Below are positions 25,401-38,006 of a DNA stretch of 64,000 nt, piece after piece (the first letter of the stretch is position 1; the number at the start of each line of letters is the position of its first letter). A program made the translations under genes and the position numbers. The notes beneath the pieces were generated by a model, which worked only from the letters and a program-made list of their open reading frames with translations, ran no database searches and was not told the DNA's origin. Source of the stretch: Chanos chanos (Eukaryota; Chordata; Actinopteri; Gonorynchiformes; Chanidae). The stretch is from assembly GCF_902362185.1 (NCBI RefSeq), contig NC_044498.1, forward strand, positions 38,290,536 to 38,354,535. The letters run 5' to 3'.

Positions 25401-28400
25401 CATACATGTCAGCATATGTGATGGGAGCAGCTGAAGACACAAATGGAGATTATGTGTAGGTGTCCATACAAGTATTGTTCTAACCCAGTTACCACGGTAT
25501 CTGGACACTGTCGCCCTGTGTCAACCCACTAGCACTACTAACAATGATACGCAGAGGTGGTGTTCTAGATGTAAACAGTGCAGATGTCATGAATGTACAT
25601 TTAGGTGCAGATATAGATGTCTTACGTGGATGGTTCCTGCAGCCTCCTGCTGTGGAGCCTCTCCTCCAGCTTCCGTCAAATTTACACACACTCCAGTGCT
25701 TCACCGAGTCAGACGTCAAAGTGTCAGGGGTCAAAGTGCAAATTTCTATTCGAGAGTAATGTCTCTTGAAGTCCGTGAATGACATCCTGTGGAGAGCCAT
25801 TCAGAACTTGTGTTGACAAAGGCATGTGATCGGTCTATTTTCTGAAAGCCTTTTTAAAGTTTTAACTTTAAAGATTCATTGTACCAGAACTCTCCATCCT
25901 CTGCTTTCACGAGTTCACGGTCTGAATCATCCACATTGTTCCATTCGGAGGAGCTATAGCCACGAAAGAACAGAAAAAAAGAGAGTTGAGTTTATGAACA
26001 AAGGACAAGAAGTCATAATGATAATCTGACAAGATTGTATAATTTTTATTTAATTACAACACTCATTGGGAGTCACTGCTGAAAAAATTAGAAAAGCATT
26101 CAGGAAAGACTGCTGAACTCACTTGTCACTCCAAGCTCCGGTCCACTCCACCTGACCCCATGGGTTACGAACTCTCACCAGTTTCTCCTTACGCCCACGA
26201 TAGTTCACCTGACATGGGGTATTAAAACAAATGCTAAAAGTGAGACCATCACAACAATTGAAGCAGAAATAACAGTCGAAACAACAATATCCCACCTCAG
26301 TGGCTCCAGTCAGAGAGTAGGCGTGTCCCTTTACCAACTTCTGATAGGTAATAGCTTCAGAGTCAGCTGCACTGGTTATCTGTGAGGACAGAAGCCTGTC
26401 ATTACTACACTCATTGCTCAACTCTATTGCCTAACATTCTTAAGAAAGGGTAAAAATAATACTCATACATCGATAGAGCAGCCCAGCAGAGCTCCAGACT
26501 CCAGAGCTTTTCTGATGATCTGGAACATGTTGGGTGGAGCTGCCCTAAGCTCATACATCTCTGCTATACCACCTGTGAAGTCCTCAAAACCCTCTGTGGT
26601 GGAGCCTCCAGACAGGGCCTCATAGCAACCATTCACCCTTGACAATGACATTACATAGAAAACACATACAGTGATAGAGACAGTGAAAGAGAGAAAAGAG
26701 AGAAAGAGGGAGAGGGAGAGGGAGAGGGAAAGAGAGAGTGTGAGAGAGAGAGAGACAGAGAGAGAGAGCGAGAGAGGGAGAAAGAGAGAGAGAGGGAGAG
26801 GATTTATGTACAGTTAAATTCTCATTAAATACAACCCAGTACAAATCCATTGTGCTGACAACACAACAGCGTATACTATTCAATATTTATGAATACACTA
26901 AAGCATAAATAAACCAATGAAAACACAACAGTTTACATCTGTAGTCCCTAATAATTAAACAGGGTTGAGAACAGAGGCAACACCCAGTGCTTGGACAGCA
27001 TTGACGAACAACACTTACTTAGCATAGGCCTTCTCCAGCAAGGCACTCCAATACTCTGAGCCTGTTTCTGAGTGAACAAAGAGTAACTCTCCATCTCTGG
27101 TGGGTAGGCGATCATCTACCACAACATCCACCCATTCCCCAAACTGCCAGAACTGGGTAGAATAAAAAATAAGGTAATTAGAGCTCGAAAAACTTTCTAG
27201 AATAGAGAAAATTACGACATACCACAGCTTCAAAGGCAACTAAGACAATGCCCACAGAGCAAGGCCACAAAAAGAATGTTGTGAATGGTGGGCTTCTGAG
27301 TTCTGAGATTCCTCTACCCATCATTTAAATTTTTTTTAAACAGATGCCAGTATAAAGCCTATCATGAAAATAAAATATAAGCTTTTGGTCCTTTGAATTA
27401 AAACTAATTAAGAGGAATTGCATAACATAATTAAAATGCAAGAGACTGTAAACATGTTGCCTCAAACATCTGCTCAGGGTACAAAACAATTCAGTCCCCT
27501 GGGGGCAGTAAAGAGACAGAAACCATTACAACAGCCCTTCCTCTGGGTCAGATGGTGGCTCACTAATCTGACTCAGTCCGGTTTCCTATCCTGACCGAAA
27601 TATTCCTCTAGCCACACCCAGAAAACAGTACAATATCTGAGGACACATTCAGAGATGTGTGTGTTGTGCAAGCGTGGGAACAGACAGAGAACTGAGAAAC
27701 TGGCCTCTGCTCTTAGTATCAGAGTACATGTTAGATCACAAGTTGGAAGGGCATGGGACTGTAAAGAATGCCTTTCAATGCTGATGTTTATCTACATAAT
27801 GCTAATCTTTTATCTGCAAAACTCACAACAATACAAAGTTTCATTCTCACACACTGTTGTACTTCAAGGGAAGTTGTACATCCCCTGATTATTTATTTGC
27901 AAAATGAAACGTATAAGACAGACCATGTACCTGGAAGTGAAAGATACCAGCATAATCATCACCGAAGCCTTGGCCCGATGGAACCACTCTGGCAAGGACA
28001 TCCTCATTCAGGGTGAGAGAGGCTATGGCTGCTAAGAGCCAGCAGTCACCTTGAAAAAACATCACAACAGAATAGACACTTAAAACTGTCACAAAACACT
28101 TATTAGTCAAGAAGTTTATCAATACTAAATAAGTAGCTTTAAATTTGCTATAAGTAAATAAACTACTTTGAGGCAAAAATGGGGAATTTCCACTTCACTC
28201 TTAGGTAAAATGACAGAGGATTCCATCTCTGAAAAGCTCTCAGTAAGCAGCCAAGACTCCTGAAACACCTGAGTAATGCACTGTTCCTTCGCAAGCACAG
28301 ACATGCTGTGGTTACTGCAGACTGCACACAGAGAGAACTCAGTTAGGTCAGTCGTCCACACAGAGGTCTCTTTCAGTCAGGAACAGTGCTCCTAAGGTCT

Positions 28401-30595
28401 CTCCTCTGGCTCTCTCTCCTCTCCCAGATTAAGACTTCTCCACTAAGTCCTCCCCTGCCCTGCACTTTTTTGTTTCTGTTCTGTGTCAGCACACCTGATG
28501 AAGCTCATATGTTAATTGTTAAGCTATGGATCATTTCCATCAGGTGTGTGAGTACAGGTCTTCAGGGTTTTGGGGGGCTGTGTTGAGAAATGCTGTTTTC
28601 AGTATTCGCTGTGCATCAGGCATTACCACTTTTACCATGGAGATCTATTTCATTGTGACTTGTTCCCCACTTGGGACAAATGACAGATCCTATCAGATAT
28701 ACCTAAGTACAACACTTGTTTGCATTCATGTTTACATTACAAAAATCTGAGAACCTGAGAAGCCGAGAACCAGAGACTGTCACCAACTCCGACATGCAAA
28801 ATTAGAGTGTAACTAAATGTGTTAAAGCAAGATAATATAAAAGAAAGCAATTCTTGGGAAACCTCCCTCTTTTTTCCATTATGAAAAAAGAAGGGAAGTT
28901 CTCTGTTCATTTCAGATAGGCAAATCTTTGTTTAAACAGCCTCTTTAAATGACCATAGGACACAGTTTCAAAGACCTTGTGTTCTGCAGAATCACAATTC
29001 ACTGTAGAGCCTTAAAATAGCATGTTAAATCTGGCAAAGAATCTCAAACAGATGAACATTTCTCAATCTACCCAAGAAGCAAGTCAGAGCTTCAGTGCTG
29101 AGGCAACCAACTGCTTCCTTATATGAGTCAGTCTTTTGCCTTGTGATAGTCACAGTTAACCACAGCTATAATACAAACATTTGGCACAGATGGACCAATA
29201 TTGTATTATTCTCTGAGTTTAGATAAAGTTGATAAACTCTTCAGTTTTCTCTACCAACTTTCACCTGTCTGTATGTATACCAAGTTATGTTTCGCTTCAA
29301 TAGCCAAAAACAAAGCTCAGCATGGAACAAAGGTAATACTTCCTCACAGACAAGATGACGAAAAAGAGGAAGAAGAGTTTAGCAACATTGGCATTGTTGA
29401 AAACTGTTGAATTTAAACATTCTTGTATTTGTAAGCAGAAAGCAAGAGAGATTTCGTCTTCATGGTATACAAAGAGAGCAAAGGCTGGCAGATGCTACAT
29501 GTCAACAGCAAGGATAATGAGACAATAGTCAACTGTTAGCTTTGTATGGACGCATGAATAGCTGTAGGCTGCGAGTGAAAATGAGCAGTAGTTAGCCAGT
29601 AGAGATGTAGAAAGCTAAGGCAACACCCAAAAGATCAGCAAGTCTCAAATATTGCGTTAATAATTAAAAAAAAATCTGGCTACTGACGTTCCTGGAGTGT
29701 AATAAACACTTTTGAAATACATACATTTATTCATTTAGCTGATATTTAACAAATGTATTCAGTACATTTTAATTTGGAAAAAAGTATCAAACTAAGCATA
29801 TTTTCAATGATTACATGTCCTACACTCACACGACAAATTTAAAACAAACAAATAAAAAAAAAACTTTCCACAGATTTGTCAGTCTACACTACTTACTACA
29901 TATAAGAAACATCTAATATTTGCTCTCTAAGAATTTTTAAAAACGTTTATTTATTTCACTGACTGTATTAATCATTATGTCAGATGCTACATGCCTCTGG
30001 CACAATCTTAAGGTGAACTGCTGTACTCAGGGGCAGATCAGCAGTTACCTGGCATTCCAAACCACAACCCCTCAATTACTGGCATGCCCCAAAAGTTATA
30101 TGTTCACTAAGGCACAAGTGGACAAAAATGAGCACCCTCTGCTATGTCTTGAGCTACACTACACAGTTCAAGGTTTGTTTACCGTTTAAGAGGATGTGAG
30201 CATGGGCCCTAAGCATATTTTTGCACCAAAACAGCTGGAACTAATTAAGGACCCATTTAGGTAACCATAATGTTCCCCATGGTTTTTTTTTCCAACAATT
30301 CCTCAAATCTTCATCAGAAAGTTTCACACTGAAGCTATGTTTTGGAATGTGTAATTTCACTCCACCTGTAACTCTGTCAGACAACTGCAACACTCCCATG
30401 CAAGACCTCAGTAAAGATTCCAGTTGACTCTCCAGTGTTGTGTTTTGATCTAGTTTTCAATAACACAATGACTTACTCACCTAAAGCTCCTTGGCAGATA
30501 TCAGTTCTTGCAGCCCCACCAATGATAAACTCAGGATTAGAAGTCAGTTCCTACATGAACACCATGGTGGAAAAATAACAGGAACCAGAAAGAGG

Positions 30596-30644
<49 letters not shown>

Positions 30645-31314
30645 CCTCAATTCATAAAATTAAAAACATATTTTTGAAGGAAAAACAAAGACTATATGCA
30701 TTTGAACAAGCCAAATAGAACATGCCTTTTCACGATAGCAATATTCTGGCAAATAGAACACATATGTGGGATACAATGCACATCCCAAACAAATATTTTA
30801 ACAGTGAATCATCTGTTGGCAGAATATAATCCCACTCACTGCAAGTGAGGCTTTTCGTGAAAATAGTTCTAAAACGCCAAAAATGAAAACAGCAAACATT
30901 AATTACATGCTAAACTCACACAAAGTTTTTATTTTGCCGGACACGCCCATGCTGAAAAGAAAAAAATCATACTGTACGCTATTCATTGCTGATGGGTTTA
31001 CGTTGCGGAGCTACATAAATACATTGCTGTAAAAACGTAATATTCTTAGGAAATAGGAGTGGAGCAAAAGAACTTACGCCTGGCCTTTTCCACTCCACTC
31101 CTCTGGTTTTGAAGGATCTCGGACCGAGCTCGTTGAAACCCAAAGACTCAGGTGCGGCAGGAAAAGTAGGATCGCAGAAAAGTTGTCCGTTACTCAGACA
31201 CTGACTCCGCAGCACCTCAAAGTCCTGGTTTAGGTACTTCACGGAGTTGGTATTCGTACCGAAGCCCGCGGCCAGTGCCCTCTTTTTAGCAAGTGTAGAT
31301 GCCACGCCGGACAT
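22416..31314 (-). CDS. Calpain B: calpain-2-type catalytic subunit, 698 aa
   Basis: This is a classical calcium-dependent cysteine protease large subunit. Coding exons (descending): 31078-31314, 30481-30550, 27931-28049, 27019-27152, 26469-26637, 26296-26379, 26123-26208, 25885-25953, 25626-25786, 25141-25310, 25042-25053, 24435-24646, 24139-24175, 23987-24052, 23836-23893, 23674-23738, 23474-23542, 23051-23129, 22756-22872, 22535-22593, 22416-22439; phases sum to 699 codons. The triad is Cys105, His262, Asn286, the same numbers as in human m-calpain. The N-terminus is [17 protein letters not shown], the C2-like acidic loop is [13 protein letters not shown] loops include [12 protein letters not shown], and the end is WLTFAMI. 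Exon 8 is 6 bases shorter than in its paralogues. Donor of exon 1 gives RPG where family members have RPT. It belongs with CAPN2/CAPN8; which one needs a tree. Transcribed in tandem with calpain A. Confidence 0.95.
26686..26800. repeat. GA-rich repeat, CT on the calpain B strand, before exon 5
   Basis: About 115 bases of GA-rich repeat begin about 50 bases upstream of the acceptor of calpain B exon 5 (edge 26637). Confidence 0.9.
28050..30480 (-). other. Large intron 2 of calpain B
   Basis: A 2.4 kb intron without coding signal. It is AT-rich; the open frames on either strand are short and unrelated to known families. I see no mobile element I can name. Confidence 0.6.
30588..30639. repeat. 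(GA)n, CT on the calpain B strand, before exon 2
   Basis: A long GA run begins about 38 bases upstream of the acceptor of calpain B exon 2 (edge 30550). Confidence 0.95.
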
Positions 31315-31406
31315 TTTGCAATACTGTATGCCTGCGTACTTTCCACTGTGTAGTTTGTGTGGAAGAACGCGTACTTTTCCTCACGAGAAAAAATTGACAC
31401 AACCAT

Positions 31407-31416
31407 CCCGCCCCTC
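31407..31416 (-). promoter_or_regulatory. GC box upstream of calpain B
   Basis: A CCCGCCCCTC block (a GC box on the gene strand) lies about 95 bases upstream of the calpain B start codon. No TATA box is seen, which suits a broadly expressed promoter. This is motif evidence only. Confidence 0.4.
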
Positions 31417-31968
31417 ACTGCACAGGCGTGGTCTTGCCATGAATTCTGTGGATGTGGCTTCACTTTTCATAAAACTTCTGGCCTTACTTCAACGGTGTAA
31501 ATGTAGATTACGAGCGATTGCAAGTGATGAACATGAATTTAAAAAACGACAGCAGCCCACTGACAAATCGTCAATTTTAACTTTGTCTTTAAGTAGGCTA
31601 CTTAGCAATATTAGAGTAAACTTTGAGCAAAATTAACGTTCTTACACGTCAATTTAATATTATTGCGCTTCTTGACAATGGCAATCAGAATGTGAAGTAG
31701 TCGCACTGTAAGAGGTTTTTTTTTTTTTTTTTTTAATATTAATAAACGTAACAACCTGCTGTTGTTACTTACTATGCCTGACGCCACACCTCTTTAAAGT
31801 TTGGTACCTTAACCTGACACTCATACTAGCACAATTTCTCCATGGTTGTTGTTTGAACCCACAAGAACGACTTAAAAAAAAAAAAAACTTTCTGCAGAGC
31901 ATACCTGTGGTATTGTTTCTCAGTGATTACACGTGAATGTGAAGAATAACTCTGGAGTTAACTCTTTG

Positions 31969-32087
<119 letters not shown>

Positions 32088-32292
32088 AATTAATACTGAA
32101 AAATCGACATCTACCTATTTGCTGTGCAGGGCCAGATTAGGGTATAGGCACCCTGGACTAGGCACTAAACCCCTGCAGGGGCCTAATCACAGACACTGCC
32201 TCAGATGGTGCTTGAGCCCCTATAGAAAGCACATGACTGCAAGAATAAAATCTAAATGGTTTATGTGTTTCCTTTCATCCAAACAGGGATGC

Positions 32293-32334
<42 letters not shown>

Positions 32335-32345
32335 TGTGACAGAGG

Positions 32346-32385
<40 letters not shown>
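32293..32385. repeat. (TG)n followed by (GA)n microsatellite
   Basis: A TG run with a CGCG interruption (32293-32338) passes straight into a GA run (32339-32385). Confidence 0.95.
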
Positions 32386-32387
<2 letters not shown>

Positions 32388-32577
32388 ATGCAGATTGTAA
32401 GACAGGTTTTATTGTATTTTAAAAATTGTCATCTTAAGCCAAAAAATCACTTTGAAGCACTACCTGTTCTTCAGCACCACTACAGATCAAACAGTGGTCA
32501 AATATGTTTTATTCTTATCTTGTATTACTATTATTCATTCCCATCATTCCTCACAATTCAGGTAAGGGCAGTGCTAC

Positions 32578-32642
32578 CACACACACACACCCACACCCAC
32601 ACCCCCCCCCACACACACACACACACATACACACACACACAG
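32578..32642. repeat. Interrupted (CA)n microsatellite
   Basis: CA units broken by short C-rich pieces, including a run of nine C. Confidence 0.95.
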
Positions 32643-32870
32643 CCCAAGCAAGTAATACATTCTTAATGTGGAAAACAAGTCTCCTGGTCAGCAGAATATG
32701 CACCCAAATGGCTGCAACACTTTAACAGTCTTTTGATATTTGATTTACTTTAATGTAATAGGAAAAACTTTAGTTAGTTTTTAGTTGAGTTTAAAAAAGA
32801 AAAGAGAAGCTAAAAAAAGGCCATGCTAAAGGCAGACAAACATGTTAATCCAATCTACATGCACATATGT

Positions 32871-32901
<31 letters not shown>
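32871..32901. repeat. (CA)n microsatellite
   Basis: A perfect CA run of about 15 units. Confidence 0.95.
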
Positions 32902-32903
<2 letters not shown>

Positions 32904-33318
32904 CATGCACACTTACAGTCAGTAAATTGTGGCGTATAACAGGTACACTACTTGCTTTTCACCACTAGGGTGTGCTACATTCTTTGAGGAATGTGTTTCA
33001 AGGGGATTCTTTTTTCACTTTGGGGGCGTGCGAGTCTATGTGCATGGGTGCAGACTTTATTCATTTTTTTGCATGATACACTAGGAAGAATGAGTAAATG
33101 CAACAAACTCATAGGCAAATACAGTGCCAAAACAGTGAGTCATCCCACTCAGGGTTTCATTATTCAAATTCCTTTATGCCTACTCATGCTGGGACATAGT
33201 GGGATTAGGCTGAGTTTTCCAGGGGAAGAGCTGGGTGTGGAGAACAAGAGTGATTCAACCTTGGGTCAAGTACAAGTACTCAGAATTCACACAATAAATG
33301 TGCAGATAGGAAAACATC

Positions 33319-35060
33319 TCAGAATCAGAATCAGGTTTATTGGCCGAGCATGTTAACACACACGAGGAATTTGGTTCTGGCCGTTGGTGTCTCTTAAGTA
33401 GTACAGACGATATACAGACAATGTACATATTCTTTACAGACAAGACACAATATACAAGCAATATACAGATTTTATAAAAGACAAATAATATACATAAAGT
33501 GCAAGTGTGTGTGATAGTGCACACAACAATAATGTGCATCACATATGGAAGTGAAATTGTGATGTACATTATATACATTAAATACAGTATTTGTAGATGT
33601 GTAGCAGGGTGGCATAGCTATCTGAAGAAACAATAGTACCTATGGCATAGCAGACGATACTGATCAGCTATTCATGAGGCTGATGACATGAGGGAAGAGA
33701 CTGCCCCTGTGTCTGGTGGTTTTGATATATAGGGTTCTGTGGTGCCTCGGGAGGGGAGGAGTTGAAAAGGGTTGTGTCCAGGTTGTGTAGAATTTGTAAT
33801 GATTTTCCCTGCCCATTTACTGTTTCTCGAACAGGTCAAGTCCTGAAGGGTGGACAGGGGAACACCAATGATTTTTTCTGCTGTATGTACTGTTCGCTGC
33901 AGTCTGCTCCTAGCCTTATTTGTGGCTGTCATCGAACCAGACAGTGATGGATGTGTACAGGACAGATTCGATGACAGCGGTGTAGAACTGGCTCAAGAGC
34001 TCCTGTGGCAGACCATACTTCCTCAGTTGACGAAGAAAGTACATCCGATGCTGGGCCTTTTTGAGGATGGAGTTGATGTTGGTCCCCCACATCAGGTCTT
34101 GGGAAATGGTAGTTCCCAGAAACTTGAAGGTCTCCATGGTTGACACAGGGATGTTGGATATTGCAAGGGGGAGTAGTGCTGAGGGGTGTCTCTTAAAGTA
34201 CACTGTCATCTCCACAGTTTTGAGCGTGTTCAGCTCCAAGTTGTTCTGACTGCACCAGAGCACCAGTCATTCAACCTCGCACTGATGTGCAGAATCGTCA
34301 CCATCTTGGATGAGTCCGATGTCCGTAATGTTGTCTGCAAACTTCTGGAGCTGGGTCCTTGGAGGTGCAGTCATAGGCGTAGAGGGAGAAGAGCAATGGG
34401 GAGAGGACACATCCCTTGAGAGCACCAGTGCTGACTGTCCGTATGTAACGGTACCCAGCGAGTACAGGCTAGAGGCTAGAACCCATGGGTTCCAGCCTCC
34501 TTGCTAGCACACCTGACTCCCATGCCCGAGGTTGCGTGATGAAGCTCCGCTAACACAACGCAAGTAACACTGGTGCCGTGGCAGGGGATACAGTGAGCCA
34601 TGAGAGTTTGGAGGAGAGGATTTCTGGAACGTTGTTGTTGGACTTCAAGCTGAAGTCCACAAACAGGATCCTTGCATATGTCCCTGGGCAGTCAAGGTGT
34701 CACAGGATGTAGTACAGTCCTGTGTTGACTGCGTCATCCACAGACCTGTTTGTTTGCTCAGTAGGCAAACTGCAGGTGTTCTTTGATGTTCTTCAGGTGG
34801 GCCAACACCAGTTATTCAAAGGACTTCATGACCACAGACGTCAGAGTGACAGAACTGTAGTCATTCAGTCCTGTGATGGAGGGTCTCTTGGGAATGGTGG
34901 ACTGTTTGAAGTGAGGGGAACTTCACACAGCTCCAGGGATCTGCTCAAGATCTGTGTGAAGACTGGAGCCAGTTGGTCAGCACAGGCTTTAAGACAGTAG
35001 GGGAAGACGCCGTCTGGACCCTGTGCTTTCCTGTTTTTTTTGTCTCTGGAAAAGTCAGCT
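33319..35060 (-). mobile_element. 5'-truncated L2/CR1-type LINE copy
   Basis: The minus strand carries a decayed LINE. From its 5' side: GPDGVFPYCLKACADQLAPV near 34920-35010 (reverse-transcriptase core), a block reading TVSTGALKGCVLSPLLFSLY (about 34385-34440), a frame with FKFLGTTISQD, KKAQHRMYFLRQL and VLYTSITVWF (33916-34263), then NKARSRLQRTVHTAEKIIG (33672-33932), and a non-coding tail ending in AATCAG repeats at 33319-33335. This order is typical of fish L2/CR1-superfamily elements with a short microsatellite tail. The frame is broken several times, the endonuclease is missing, and one segment is replaced by a tRNA-like insertion. It is a dead copy. Confidence 0.85.
34440..34600 (-). 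mobile_element. tRNA-like (SINE-like) insertion inside the LINE
   Basis: Within the LINE the expected reverse-transcriptase sequence between the KLS and TVSTGA blocks is replaced by about 150 bases of unrelated DNA. On the minus strand it contains TAGCAAGGAGG, close to a Pol III A box, and about 15-20 bases later GGGTTCTAGCC, close to a B box. This pairing suggests a tRNA-derived SINE head. I cannot name the family; the limits are rough. Confidence 0.4.
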
Positions 35061-36018
35061 CACATCCTCTTCACATCCTCTTCATCTCCATTAAAAACTC
35101 ACTATTCAACATCTCCAATTTTACAGAAGCAGACAAATTAAGGTAAAAATATATGACTTTTTCATGCAAACTGAGCATGCAAATATCTAAGGGAATTCAC
35201 AACTGCCATTCAAATCTGCTTCAACTCAGTACGTCAAAATGGACTATGGCAGTAACTTCTTTTAACCACCAGATGTCAGAGGTGCTCCTTCTACACATGG
35301 TGTCATCGTCCTATATAATCTCTATCACTCAGACCTATGTTAAGTGAGTGTTATTTGTCAGTTTGTAGCTTACCTCCATTCTAAACCCTATTAAATTACT
35401 GTAGTAGAGACTACAGGTCCAGGCTATTGTGTTTTATTGCTTTATTTATGCATTTGTGTATTCATAAATACTGAATAGGACATTTAGTTGTGTCGTCAGT
35501 GGGATAAGTTTGAATATGTTAGGTTGTATTTAATGAGCAATGAACTGTACATAGTGACTAAATCCTGTCACTTTGCATGTAGCGCTCTCTCTCTCAGTTG
35601 TTATGCACACAATAGACAAACGGACAAATAGAGGGAGAGGGGGAGGGGTAACATTGGATCAGGTGTTCACTAGTGTTATTATCCACCACACATCCATCAT
35701 ACTGAAAGATAATACACACAGCCCTTCCCTCCTACCTTCCAGCCTTTGTGTGTGTGTATGTATGTGTGTGGGGGGGACTAGGGGGAGTTTCTTCAGGTAC
35801 CTAATCCACCAGCTCTCATACCCCTAGTTTCCAGACAAAGAAATTACGGTTAGTGGTTCTCTAAGGTGTGGCTCCTATGCTTTACTCTGAGTTTTTGATC
35901 TGTTTGCAGAGTGCTGCTGTTGTCTTTCCAAGTACTGTGTTGTGTTGTTTGTTTCACCTGCTTCTCTGAAGCTCCACCCAGTTGGTCATCTTTATCTACC
36001 TGAGTTTTCTTTCTCAGC

Positions 36019-36060
36019 GATAAAAGAGGCTCCCTTCTTTCCAAATCAAAGACTCACACT
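36019..36060 (+). promoter_or_regulatory. TATA-type core promoter of calpain C
   Basis: ATAAAAGAGG starts at 36020. A cap site about 28-30 bases later (near 36050) would leave a 5'UTR of about 50 bases before the ATG at 36100. Calpains A and B show GC boxes instead, so this would imply tighter, tissue-specific control. Motif evidence only. Confidence 0.45.
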
Positions 36061-36099
36061 CTGACACACTCTGTTAAGCCACACTCTCTATAGGACAAG

Positions 36100-37960
36100 A
36101 TGACTTCAATGGCTTATCAGCTGGCTCACATGAGAGAGAGAGCCAAGGGCATTGGAACCAGGAATCAAGCTGTGAAGTTTTGCCAGCAGGACTTTGAGAC
36201 ACTGCGAGCCAAGTGTCTGCAGACAAGACGTCTGTTTGAAGACAACTGTTTTCCCGCTGAAAGCAAGTCGCTGGGGTACAATGAACTGGGCCCATACTCA
36301 TACAAGACCAAAGGAATCGTATGGAAGAGACCCACGGTAAGAAAAACTAAAATATCCAACAACAAAAAATGCAATAGTATTTTGCAGATTCCTGACACTT
36401 GACTGTTTCATGGTATTGTTACAAAAACAAAATTAAATGTTTGGACAGTTCAAGGTTTGCAGCTAAACTATGTACTAAGAAATGGGCCATTATGATTTGA
36501 ATTTGAATTTTGTTAGACACTCAGTTTCGTGAACTTAGGAAACAAAGCAAGCACAGATTTAATCATCACCATCTCAGGCACTGTCAAATGATCTGAATCT
36601 GAACTAGAAGAACTGAATTTTAAATGTAGAGTGTCACCATGATTTGAATTTGAATTTTGTAAATCTATACATATTTGTAAATGTTTATGAAACTGAACTC
36701 AAATTACAAAATGCAAACTTAATTTGAACACATTCAGTTCAGGTATTGAAATTTAAACTATGCATTAAATCCAGGTTTTCCAAATTCAGATGCAAATTAT
36801 AGTGGCACATTTTAGTAGTCACAAAATTAGAACTGTACATGTATCTTTGTGTATACATGTGTATTCTGCAGGTATATGACATCTGTAATACATACAGAAT
36901 AGTTTAAGAAACATGAGGGTACAGCTCATTGGAAGACAATTTAACAAAACTATGCTCTGTCCTGTTGTTTATGGATTTCTTTTGACAGTGGTGATGTCAT
37001 TCTAATATGACGTAAAATACTGAAGGATACTCCTCAAACAGTGCATTTGTAAAATAAACCATGTTTACAGTGTAGGTGTACAGATAAAGGCAATGAGGGC
37101 TGCAGGAGTGCAGAGTGTTTTGCTGTGTCATCATGTTAAAAGAACTCATGGAAACAACAAATGCAAACTGAGAAATAGAAGCCACTGATCTCACGAACCA
37201 TGAAATCAAGGTCCTCAGAGCTGTGAAAATGTATACAGAGAGCACGGTTGCTATTCAAATTCCTATTCAAAGCAACAGCAAAAAAAAAAAAAAATTACTG
37301 TGCTGTTGTAATTTACATTAAAACATGCATTGCTGAATAAATTCTCCAAAACCAAGAGTTCTGGCAACTTACTCTTTGAGTCAATCACATAATGAATTGG
37401 GACCAGGGAACTTCAAATACAGTTTCTCCCTTCTGCATTCTTTCCAGGAGCTCTATGCTAATCCGACGTTTATTCATGATGGTGCAACAAGGACCGACAT
37501 CTGCCAGGGTGATCTGGGTGAGTTACATGTAGCAGCCGGTGACTGGGACTGATTTTTGTTCAGGCTGAGGACTGAGGAATCACGACCGAGACCGGGAAAT
37601 CAGTATTGAATGTATTTGAGAAAGGATACAGGATGACAAGATCTTTAACATGATCTCATAAGACATGCTACAGGCACATGGGTGGGTTCATGAAATCAAG
37701 ACTACTGACTGTAGTCGGGCTGGAAGACTTTATGGAGTGAGGATCATAGAAATGAGACAATGACATAACAGTGCGTAACACACTTCACACATGGTGGAAA
37801 AGCACTGAAGACCAGTGGATTGCTTTCAGTTAAGCAACAACAATCCAGACTGTGGAAATTTGGGCAGAGTCAGAATCAGAACTCTTGTCTCCAGTATTTC
37901 CACTTTTTGTTCTCTTTGTTTACTCTCAGAATAGCTGGCTTTGGCCTTCTTTCTCACACT

Positions 37961-38006
<46 letters not shown>

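Noticed and set aside
32388-32725. Open frames rich in His-Thr across CA runs
   Set aside because: They are translations of microsatellites without splice or promoter context.
33762-35000. Plus-strand open frames between calpains B and C
   Set aside because: They are antisense to the LINE, whose minus-strand frames match reverse transcriptase.
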